DNA of 7,077 bases from Ferdinandcohnia sp036965165 (GTDB taxonomy: Bacteria; Bacillota; Bacilli; Bacillales; Bacillaceae_L). Below the pieces are notes generated by a model. The model searched no databases and was not told the origin of the DNA. It saw only the letters and a list, made by a program, of their open reading frames with translations. The stretch lies in the NCBI RefSeq assembly GCF_036965165.1, contig NZ_JBALOX010000238.1, positions 1 through 7,077 of the forward strand. The letters are read 5' to 3'. A program made the translations under genes and the position numbers. Shown in pieces: positions 1-6,066 of the stretch (position 1 is its first letter; every line of letters starts with the position of its first letter).

Positions 1-582
1 AATCGATCAACAGGAAAAATGGGATATGCAATTGCAGAAGCAGCACATAAAATGGGTGCAGACGTAACTTTAATTTCTGGACCAACAAATCTTCCCGCAC
101 CGCCAAAAGTGAGAGTGATTCCCGTTGAATCCGCTGCAGAAATGTATACACAAGTCATGAGCTTTTATAAACAAAATGATATCGTAATTAAATCAGCGGC
201 TGTTGCGGATTATCAACCAAAGCAAGTCTTTGATGGGAAAATGAAAAAAAAGAGCGGGGATCTTGTTCTCGAACTTAAAAGAACAACTGATATTTTAAAA
301 ACGTTAGGCGAACAAAAGGAACATCAATTTCTAGTTGGTTTTGCAGCTGAGACAGACAATCTAGATGAATATGCAAAAAAGAAACTCACATCGAAAAATT
401 TAGACATGATCGTTGCAAATAATGTAACGACTCAAGGGGCGGGATTTGGGACAGACACAAATCTTGTAACGATATATAAAAAGGATGGAACTCATAAAGA
501 ACTGCCTATGATGACAAAGCTTGAGGTTGCAAAAGCTTTACTTCGTGAAGTGAAGCGGACGATGGATGGCGAAACAAAATGA
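1..582 (+). CDS. coaBC: Coenzyme A biosynthesis bifunctional protein CoaBC, C-terminal (CoaB) part, 5'-truncated by the window edge
   Basis: The reading frame is open from base 1 to the TGA at 580-582, giving 193 residues; the true start lies upstream, and the ATG at 19 is an internal methionine. The visible part is the phosphopantothenate-cysteine ligase (CoaB) domain, which joins 4'-phosphopantothenate to cysteine using CTP in cytosolic CoA synthesis. The CoaC decarboxylase domain would lie before the window. Family signatures, numbered from base 1: NRSTGKMGYAIAEAA at 1-15 (family form NxSSGKMG), SAAVADY at 65-71, the lysine-rich KMKKK at 80-84 that matches the catalytic K-x-K-K motif, and GFAAETDN at 113-120. 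The stop overlaps the priA start as ATGA, which suggests translational coupling. A monofunctional CoaB cannot be excluded without the 5' part, but the bifunctional form is usual in bacilli and fits this gene order. Confidence 0.93.
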   Translation, partial: NRSTGKMGYAIAEAAHKMGADVTLISGPTNLPAPPKVRVIPVESAAEMYTQVMSFYKQNDIVIKSAAVADYQPKQVFDGKMKKKSGDLVLELKRTTDILKTLGEQKEHQFLVGFAAETDNLDEYAKKKLTSKNLDMIVANNVTTQGAGFGTDTNLVTIYKKDGTHKELPMMTKLEVAKALLREVKRTMDGETK

Positions 583-2993
583 AAATTGCCAGCATTATTG
601 TCGATGTTCCGGCAATGCAAACAGATAAACCATATGATTATATCGTTCCCGATAAATGGAGTGACTTGATTGTAACTGGAATGAGGGTCGTCGTGCCATT
701 TGGTCCTCGTAAAGTCCAGGGTTTCGTTATGAGCCTTTCAGAGAAAGCCGAAGTAGACAAGTTAAAGGAAATCCATTCCTTGCTTGATCTAACCCCGGCT
801 TTGAACGAAGAGCTTCTTCACATTGGCAAATGGCTAACAGAAAAAACGCTTTGCTTTACGATATCTGCTCTACAAGCGATGCTTCCATCCGCAATGCGGG
901 CAAAATATGAGAAAGAAATAAGACTTCTTGACCCTGCAAAAAGAAATGAATTGGAACCGGCGATTCAAGCATCTTTTGAACAGCATAATGAGGTTCATTG
1001 GGATGATGCCGAAAAAAATGATTTATTGCATATTTACCAAAAGGATATTAAAAAAGGTCATCTCGAAGTTGTCTATAATGTAAAAAATCGTAGCAATAAG
1101 AAAACGATGAAACAAGTACAGCTATCACTTTCAACAGAAGAAACTGAGAAAGTAATACAAGAGCTTTCTGCGTCAGCGAAAAAACAGAAACAAGTACTCG
1201 AATTTTTACTTAAAAATCCAAAATCTATCTTTTTAAAGGAACTTTTGCAGAAGGTTGGCGTGACTGACAGTACAATTCGAACAATGGTGAAAAAAGGGTA
1301 TATCACCGAACAAAATGTTGAGGTTTACCGAGATCCATACGCGGACAAGCACTTCGAGCAAACACAACCAATGTCATTAACAGATGAACAGCAAAATGCG
1401 ATAACTCCAATTCTTGCCTCAATCGAAGATGTCTTTCATAAAGTATTTTTGATGTATGGTGTTACCGGAAGTGGTAAGACCGAGGTTTATATGCAGGCGA
1501 TTGATGCTGTTTTAAAAAAGGGTAAAGAAGCGATTGTCCTTGTCCCGGAAATCTCTCTTACTCCACAGATGGTGAGCCGTTTCAAGGGACGTTTTGGTTC
1601 CCGGGTTGCCGTGATGCATAGTGGGCTTGGAATTGGCGAGAAATATGATGAGTGGCGAAAAATATATCGTAAGGAAGTAAGTGTTGTTGTTGGAGCGAGA
1701 TCTGCAATATTTGCTCCTTTTGAAAATATAGGGATTATTATTATTGATGAGGAACATGAATCAAGCTACAAGCAGGAAGATAACCCAAGATACCATGCAC
1801 GAGATGTCGCGATTTTTCGTGGTCAGCTGCATAACGCTCCCGTAATTTTAGGAAGTGCGACACCAACTCTTGAATCATTTGCACGTGCCTCAAAGAATGT
1901 CTATGAACTCATTGCATTAAAGGAAAGGGTTAATAGCAGACCTCTACCAACAGTTGAAATTGTCGATATGCGCGAGGAATTACGTAATGGGAATCGATCG
2001 ATGTTCTCAAATGTCTTATTTGAAAAATTAACCGCAAGACTTGAAAGAAACGAACAATCGGTTTTATTTTTAAATAAACGCGGCCATTCCTCATTTGTCA
2101 TGTGTAGGGATTGTGGCTATGTTGCAAATTGCCCGCATTGTGATATTTCTCTCACATATCATAGACCACATCATCGCTTAAGATGTCATTATTGTGGATA
2201 TGAGACCTTCATGCCAAATACATGCAATGAATGTGGTAGTGAGCATATCCGATTTTTTGGAACTGGTACACAAAAGGTTGAAGAAGAACTTGCGAAGGTT
2301 TTACCAGAAGCTAGGGTTATTCGAATGGACGTTGATACAACTAGTAGAAAAGGTGCTCATGAGAAATTATTGAAGGAATTCGGTGAAGGAAGAGCAGATA
2401 TTTTATTAGGAACACAAATGATTGCAAAAGGATTAGATTTTCCAAATGTCACATTGGTCGGAGTTCTAACTGCGGATACGATGCTCAACCTGCCGGATTT
2501 TCGTTCTTCGGAAAAAACATTTCAGCTTCTTACACAGGTTAGTGGAAGAGCGGGGCGTCATGAACTGCCAGGTGAGGTTGTGATTCAGAGCTATACACCA
2601 GAGCATTATAGTATTGAACTTGCGAGCCATCATAATTATGATGGATTCTATCAAAATGAAATGCACATTAGAAAGGCTCATGCGTATCCACCTTTTTATT
2701 ATTTGGCTTTAGTCACAGTCACACATCCGGAGTTAACGAAAACCGTCGATGTTGCTGAGAAAATTGCAATCTATTTACGGAAGTCCTTATCAAATCAATC
2801 CATTATCTTAGGCCCAGTGACCTCACCGATTGCCAGGATTAATAATAGATATCGATACCAATGCATGATAAAATACAAAAATGAGCCAAATCTGAACAAG
2901 CTTTTAAAAGGGATTTTGGATCGATACCAAAGAGAAATCGCACAAAACTCACTTACATTATCAATTGACTTAAACCCGTATATCATGATGTAG
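579..2993 (+). CDS. priA: Primosomal protein N' (PriA), replication-restart helicase
   Basis: An 804-residue superfamily 2 DNA helicase, full length for the Bacillus form. PriA recognises stalled or broken replication forks, unwinds the lagging arm from 3' to 5' and starts reloading of the replicative helicase. Domains in order: N-terminal 3'-DNA-end-binding domain (about 1-105), winged-helix-like region (about 110-250), then helicase lobes. Visible motifs: Walker A GVTGSGKT (294-301), DEEH (390-393), GSATPT (425-430), GTQMIAKGLDFPNV (611-624) and QVSGRAGR (653-660). Eight cysteines at 509, 512, 518, 521, 536, 539, 549 and 552 form the two zinc sites between the lobes. The C-terminal domain follows to residue 804. 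The start ATG at 579 shares bases with the coaBC stop. Its Shine-Dalgarno is weak (GGATGG at 564-569), so expression may depend on coupling to coaBC. No frameshift or missing residue was seen. Confidence 0.98.
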   Translation: MKIASIIVDVPAMQTDKPYDYIVPDKWSDLIVTGMRVVVPFGPRKVQGFVMSLSEKAEVDKLKEIHSLLDLTPALNEELLHIGKWLTEKTLCFTISALQAMLPSAMRAKYEKEIRLLDPAKRNELEPAIQASFEQHNEVHWDDAEKNDLLHIYQKDIKKGHLEVVYNVKNRSNKKTMKQVQLSLSTEETEKVIQELSASAKKQKQVLEFLLKNPKSIFLKELLQKVGVTDSTIRTMVKKGYITEQNVEVYRDPYADKHFEQTQPMSLTDEQQNAITPILASIEDVFHKVFLMYGVTGSGKTEVYMQAIDAVLKKGKEAIVLVPEISLTPQMVSRFKGRFGSRVAVMHSGLGIGEKYDEWRKIYRKEVSVVVGARSAIFAPFENIGIIIIDEEHESSYKQEDNPRYHARDVAIFRGQLHNAPVILGSATPTLESFARASKNVYELIALKERVNSRPLPTVEIVDMREELRNGNRSMFSNVLFEKLTARLERNEQSVLFLNKRGHSSFVMCRDCGYVANCPHCDISLTYHRPHHRLRCHYCGYETFMPNTCNECGSEHIRFFGTGTQKVEEELAKVLPEARVIRMDVDTTSRKGAHEKLLKEFGEGRADILLGTQMIAKGLDFPNVTLVGVLTADTMLNLPDFRSSEKTFQLLTQVSGRAGRHELPGEVVIQSYTPEHYSIELASHHNYDGFYQNEMHIRKAHAYPPFYYLALVTVTHPELTKTVDVAEKIAIYLRKSLSNQSIILGPVTSPIARINNRYRYQCMIKYKNEPNLNKLLKGILDRYQREIAQNSLTLSIDLNPYIMM

Positions 2994-3021
2994 TTTAAAG
3001 TTGCGTTAGAAGAGAGAGACT

Positions 3022-3266
3022 GATAGAAAAGCGCAAGGTGCCCGGATTGAGGAACATCGACTAATTACCGCCAAGTCCTGTGTCGAACGTCGATGTCAGC
3101 ACTTCCTAGAAAATGCATTGCATTTTCTTCGTGCGATGTTTATGCTGTCGAAGCCTTCTTTGTCCTGTGCAAGTCAAGCATAAGAAAAGCGCTGAAAGAA
3201 GGTGACTATTACCTTCCGAAGCGATTGACTTAGACCAGAGAGCCGATGGCAGCTGGAGCTAGACAT
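3022..3266. repeat. Structured intergenic repeat-like element (probable dispersed Bacillaceae repeat copy)
   Basis: The block starts near GAAAAGCGCAAGGTGCCCGG (3026-3045) and ends near GGCAGCTGGAGCTAGACA (3248-3265). Direct sequence evidence: complementary pairs 3054-3061/3089-3096 (8 bp), 3108-3117/3119-3128 (10 bp), 3140-3146/3177-3183 (7 bp), 3154-3161/3195-3202 (8 bp), 3171-3177/3225-3231 (7 bp) and 3198-3203/3211-3216 (6 bp). Some are mutually exclusive. Short direct repeats also occur: GAAAAGCGC at 3026-3034 and 3184-3192, GTCCTGTG at 3075-3082 and 3162-3169. G+C over 3061-3240 is 81 of 180 bases (45%), against 16-20 of 60 in sampled lines of def and fmt. From memory, the 'AAGCGCAAGG...GGAGCTAGACA' ends resemble intergenic repeats scattered through Bacillus-type genomes; this is unverified and the exact boundaries are approximate. 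It has no transposase and would have to be mobilised in trans, if at all. Confidence 0.6.
3108..3128. repeat. Near-perfect palindrome / hairpin inside the intergenic block
   Basis: AGAAAATGCA (3108-3117), a single T (3118) and TGCATTTTCT (3119-3128) form an uninterrupted inverted repeat. As RNA it would give about a 9-bp AU-rich stem with a 3-base loop. Flanking GCAC (3099-3102) and GTGC (3131-3134) can extend the stem across an asymmetric internal loop. The lack of a GC-rich stem followed by a U run argues against an intrinsic terminator, although the 3' arm itself contains four T's. It is most likely the apical hairpin of the larger repeat. Confidence 0.75.
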
Positions 3267-3284
3267 ATAAAAAAGTAGAATGTT

Positions 3285-3290
3285 GGAGGA
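3285..3290 (+). promoter_or_regulatory. Ribosome binding site fixing the TTG start of def
   Basis: GGAGGA, a strong Shine-Dalgarno match, lies six bases before TTG at 3297-3299. No in-frame ATG lies near it, so this site decides the non-ATG start. Confidence 0.85.
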
Positions 3291-3296
3291 ACTCGT

Positions 3297-3770
3297 TTGT
3301 CTTTACTACCAATTGTTAAATATCCAAATGAAATACTAGAGGTTGAATGTGAAAAGGTGCTAACCTTTGACCGAAACCTATCAAAACTAATAAAAGATAT
3401 GTATGACACAATGCTTGAGGCGGACGGTGTTGGATTAGCCGCCCCTCAAGTTGGAATTGCAAAACAAATCGCCATCGTTGATATAGGAGACGAGAGCGGA
3501 CTTATTGAACTAATTAATCCCGTGATCCTTGAGCGTAAAGGTGAACAGGTAGGTCCAGAAGGCTGTCTCAGTTTTCCGGACCTTTTTGGTGAAGTAACAC
3601 GTTATGATTACGTAAAGGTAAGAGCGCAAAACAGAAAAGGAAAAATATATGTATTCGAGGCAAGAGATTTCTTAGCCCGTGCAGTTCAGCATGAAATTGA
3701 TCACCTTCATGGTATTTTATTTACCTCAAAGGTGAACCGTTTTTATGAAGAAGGAGAAATTGAAGGGTAG
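3297..3770 (+). CDS. def: Peptide deformylase
   Basis: A 157-residue metalloenzyme, close to the roughly 160 residues usual for the Bacillus enzyme in this position. It removes the formyl group from the N-terminal formyl-methionine of nascent proteins at the ribosome exit. All three family motifs are intact: motif I GVGLAAPQVG (44-53), motif II EGCLS (88-92, metal-binding Cys90) and motif III QHEIDH (131-136, metal-binding His132 and His136, catalytic Glu133). The start is TTG at 3297, supported by GGAGGA six bases upstream and by the N-terminus SLLPIVKYPNEIL, which begins where the family does. fmt, the enzyme that adds the formyl group, begins eight bases after the stop, so one formylation cycle is encoded together. 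Bacilli often carry a second deformylase elsewhere, so this copy need not be the only one. It follows an unusually long gap after priA. Confidence 0.97.
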   Translation: MSLLPIVKYPNEILEVECEKVLTFDRNLSKLIKDMYDTMLEADGVGLAAPQVGIAKQIAIVDIGDESGLIELINPVILERKGEQVGPEGCLSFPDLFGEVTRYDYVKVRAQNRKGKIYVFEARDFLARAVQHEIDHLHGILFTSKVNRFYEEGEIEG

Positions 3771-3778
3771 GTAATTAC

Positions 3779-4732
3779 ATGGAACGTATTGTATTTATGG
3801 GTACACCGGACTTTTCAGTACCTGTTTTACGTCAAATAATTGAGGATGGATACGAGGTTGTAGCTGTAGTGACACAACCAGATAGACCTGTTGGAAGAAA
3901 AAGAGTTTTAACTCCTCCACCTGTTAAAGTTGAGGCAATAAAACACAATATCCCTGTCCTACAACCAAATAAAATAAGAGAACAACAGGAAATAGATCAA
4001 GTATTGAGCTATAAGCCTGATTTAATAATAACTGCAGCATTTGGACAAATACTTCCAAATGAATTATTAGAAGCTCCAAAGTATGGATGTATAAATGTAC
4101 ATGCGTCATTACTCCCTGAGCTTAGAGGTGGTGCGCCGATTCATTATTCAATCCTTCAAGGAAAGAAGAAAACAGGTGTTACCATCATGTATATGGTTGA
4201 AAAGCTAGATGCAGGGGACATCCTAACACAAGTAGAAATTCCAATTCTAGAAACAGACCATGTTGGTTCATTACATGATAAATTAAGTGTGGCAGGTTCA
4301 AAGCTTTTATCAGAAACAATTCCGTTACTTTTAGATGGAAAAATAACACCGATAAAACAGGATGATTCCAAAGCAACCTTTGCTTCAAATATTAAACGCG
4401 AACAGGAAAAGATAGACTGGACAAAAGATGGAGAGGATATTTATAACCATATCCGCGGGCTCCACCCGTGGCCTGTTGCATATACTACATTAAATGGTGA
4501 TGTAATCAAAATATGGTGGGGCGAAAAGGTATCATCATCCACATCTAAAAGTTGCGGCACTGTTGTTTCAATTGAAAAGGATGGGTTTATTGTTTCGACT
4601 GGGAATACTACTTTTATAAAAATCACCCAACTTCAGCCTGCAGGAAAGAAAAAGATGAGTGCAGAGCAATTCTTGTTAGGGACAGATTTACAGGTAGGGA
4701 CTCGGTTAGGAGACAACAATGACGAAATCTAA
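3779..4732 (+). CDS. fmt: Methionyl-tRNA formyltransferase
   Basis: A 317-residue enzyme of normal length that transfers a formyl group from 10-formyltetrahydrofolate to initiator Met-tRNA in the cytosol, preparing it for translation initiation. The N-terminal formyltransferase fold begins with RIVFMGTPDFSVPVL (3-17). The catalytic triad is in place: Asn106 and His108 in INVHASLLP (105-113) and Asp144 in KLDAGD (142-147), with the same numbering as the E. coli enzyme. The RGGAPI motif is at 116-121. The C-terminal tRNA-binding beta-barrel domain spans about 207-310 and contains HIRGLHPWPVAYT (224-236). The start is ATG 3779 with only a modest Shine-Dalgarno (AAGGG at 3763-3767 or AGG at 3769-3771, partly in the def stop), consistent with coupling to def. 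Its end overlaps rsmB by 14 bases. Confidence 0.98.
   Translation: MERIVFMGTPDFSVPVLRQIIEDGYEVVAVVTQPDRPVGRKRVLTPPPVKVEAIKHNIPVLQPNKIREQQEIDQVLSYKPDLIITAAFGQILPNELLEAPKYGCINVHASLLPELRGGAPIHYSILQGKKKTGVTIMYMVEKLDAGDILTQVEIPILETDHVGSLHDKLSVAGSKLLSETIPLLLDGKITPIKQDDSKATFASNIKREQEKIDWTKDGEDIYNHIRGLHPWPVAYTTLNGDVIKIWWGEKVSSSTSKSCGTVVSIEKDGFIVSTGNTTFIKITQLQPAGKKKMSAEQFLLGTDLQVGTRLGDNNDEI
4708..4713 (+). promoter_or_regulatory. Ribosome binding site of rsmB, inside the end of fmt
   Basis: AGGAGA lies five bases before the ATG at 4719-4721. It sits within fmt coding sequence, so ribosomes finishing fmt pass over it. This supports the overlapping start rather than a later one. Confidence 0.8.
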
Positions 4733-6062
4733 TGTTCGAAATGTAGCACTCGAAATCTTATTGCAAATTGAAAAAAATCAAGCCTATAGCAATCTGCTTT
4801 TGAACCAAATGATTAAAAAGCATGAGGTTAAGGGGAAGGACGTAGGTCTACTCACAGAGATTGTCTATGGAACAATCCAACGCCGTGATACATTGGACTT
4901 TTATTTGGCACCTTTTTTAAAAAAGAGCAAAAAGCTAGATCAATGGGTGAGAATTCTATTAAGGCTTTCCCTTTATCAAATGGTCTATTTAGACAGAGTT
5001 CCAGAACGGGCAATCTTTTTTGAAGCAGTCGAAATTGCAAAAAAAAGAGGGCATAAAGGTACGTCTTCACTTGTAAATGGGGTGCTTCGCTCCATCCAAC
5101 GCGAGGGATTGCCATCATTAGATCAACTAAAGGATGAAGTAGAAAGACTTGCAATTGAAACAAGTCATCCGATTTGGCTTGTTAAGCGGTGGGTCAAGCA
5201 AATAGGAATGGAAGAAACTCGAAAAATGTGTGAGGTAAATAGTACTCCACCTGAACAAACCGCACGGGTCAATAGTGCGGCGATAACGAGAGAAGAACTT
5301 ATTCAAATGCTTAAAGAGGATGGAATTGAAGCAGAAGAAGGGAGCGTTTCTGTTGATTCGATTAAGGCGGTTCGTGGAAATCTAGTCCATGCAAAAGCTT
5401 TTAAGGAAGGATATTATACCATCCAGGATGAAAGTTCCATGCTTGTAGCCCGTGCGCTTGGTGTTGAAAAAGGAGAACAAATACTGGATAGTTGTGCTGC
5501 ACCAGGAGGAAAAACAACACATATTGCCGAAATACTACAAAATACGGGCAAGGTTTGTTCGCTAGACCTTCATGAACATAAAATAAAGTTAATTAATGAA
5601 GTAGTCAACCGGTTGGGGCTAGAAAACGTTGAAACAAAAGCCCTCGATAGTAGAAAAGCGGGGCAAATCTTTGAACCGGAAAGGTTTGATAAAATTCTCG
5701 TAGATGCTCCATGTTCAGGCTTTGGTGTTATTAGAAGAAAACCTGACATTAAATATTCAAAATTAGAATCAGACAATGAAAACCTTGCAAAAATACAACT
5801 AGACATTTTAAATGAGGTTTCATCTTTATTAAAAAAAGGTGGTATACTCGTGTATAGCACATGTACAATAGATTACGAAGAAAATGAAGGTGTTATTAAA
5901 ACCTTCCTTGAGCAAAATAAAGATTTTATGCTAGATGAGACACTCGAAAATTACCTACCTGAAATAGTGAAACCTTATATTAAAAATGGACAACTTCAGC
6001 TTTATCCACATTATTTTGGTACGGATGGATTTTATATTGCAAGATTAAGGAAGCAGGTGTAA
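4719..6062 (+). CDS. rsmB: 16S rRNA (cytosine(967)-C5)-methyltransferase RsmB
   Basis: A 447-residue protein that transfers a methyl group from S-adenosylmethionine to C5 of cytosine 967 (E. coli numbering) in 16S rRNA. The N-terminal NusB-like RNA-binding domain spans about 1-130 (for example NVRNVALEILLQIE, 5-18). A linker leads to the Rossmann-type methyltransferase domain, which begins around QDESSMLVARAL (236-247). The SAM-binding motif is CAAPGGKT (259-266). DAPCSG (329-334) contains Cys332, the release-assisting cysteine, and STCT (380-383) contains the presumed nucleophile Cys382. Having both cysteines is typical of the RsmB/Nop2 family. The start ATG at 4719 has a good Shine-Dalgarno and overlaps the fmt stop by 14 bases. 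The TAA stop at 6060-6062 is four bases from the rlmN start. Closely related m5C methyltransferases exist, but the NusB-like domain and the position beside fmt favour RsmB. Confidence 0.96.
   Translation: MTKSNVRNVALEILLQIEKNQAYSNLLLNQMIKKHEVKGKDVGLLTEIVYGTIQRRDTLDFYLAPFLKKSKKLDQWVRILLRLSLYQMVYLDRVPERAIFFEAVEIAKKRGHKGTSSLVNGVLRSIQREGLPSLDQLKDEVERLAIETSHPIWLVKRWVKQIGMEETRKMCEVNSTPPEQTARVNSAAITREELIQMLKEDGIEAEEGSVSVDSIKAVRGNLVHAKAFKEGYYTIQDESSMLVARALGVEKGEQILDSCAAPGGKTTHIAEILQNTGKVCSLDLHEHKIKLINEVVNRLGLENVETKALDSRKAGQIFEPERFDKILVDAPCSGFGVIRRKPDIKYSKLESDNENLAKIQLDILNEVSSLLKKGGILVYSTCTIDYEENEGVIKTFLEQNKDFMLDETLENYLPEIVKPYIKNGQLQLYPHYFGTDGFYIARLRKQV
6055..6059 (+). promoter_or_regulatory. Ribosome binding site supporting the TTG start of rlmN
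   Basis: AGGTG lies seven bases before TTG at 6067-6069, overlapping the last codons of rsmB. An AAGGA at 6047-6051 is a second candidate at longer spacing. An out-of-frame ATG at 6062-6064 lies closer to the site, so the choice of TTG rests on the homologous protein frame. Confidence 0.6.
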
Positions 6063-6066
6063 TGTA

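Larger units (their letters stand above)
2994..3296. other. 303-base non-coding gap between priA and def
   Basis: This is the only gap above a few bases in the window. Bases 2994-3021 hold the end of priA and a short AT-rich spacer with no clear rho-independent terminator (no GC-rich hairpin followed by a T run). Bases 3022-3266 are a structured repeat-like block, annotated separately. Bases 3267-3296 are an AT-rich leader with the def ribosome binding site. No open frame here has a plausible start site. I find no convincing sigma-A promoter, so def and the genes after it may be read through from upstream, but this is inferred from absence. Confidence 0.8.

Noticed and set aside
19..582. Complete CoaB gene starting at the ATG at base 19
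   Set aside because: The frame is open to base 1, and the residues before this methionine (NRSTGK) belong to the conserved CoaB motif, so the methionine is internal.
2103..2240. Cysteine-rich region in priA as a possible inserted zinc-finger domain
   Set aside because: The eight cysteines are the normal zinc-binding sites of PriA, located between the helicase motifs as expected.
2994..3030. Rho-independent terminator after priA
   Set aside because: No GC-rich stem followed by a T run is present after the stop codon.
3113..3205. Small open frame of 30 codons (ATG at 3113, TGA at 3203-3205) inside the intergenic block
   Set aside because: It has no Shine-Dalgarno, starts in the middle of a palindrome, gives a cysteine-rich sequence of no known family, and its composition is explained by the repeat.
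3225..3281. Possible promoters for def: TTGACT (3225-3230), TATAAA (3266-3271), TAGAAT (3276-3281)
   Set aside because: TTGACT has no -10 at 16-18 bases. The two -10-like words have poor -35 partners (CCGATG, CTGGAG), and TAGAAT would start transcription on the ribosome binding site. TTGACT also lies within a repeat stem.
4852..5163. 103-codon open frame on the minus strand within rsmB, and shorter minus-strand frames in priA and fmt
   Set aside because: They lie opposite well-conserved genes, have no recognisable family motifs, and are typical antisense shadows.
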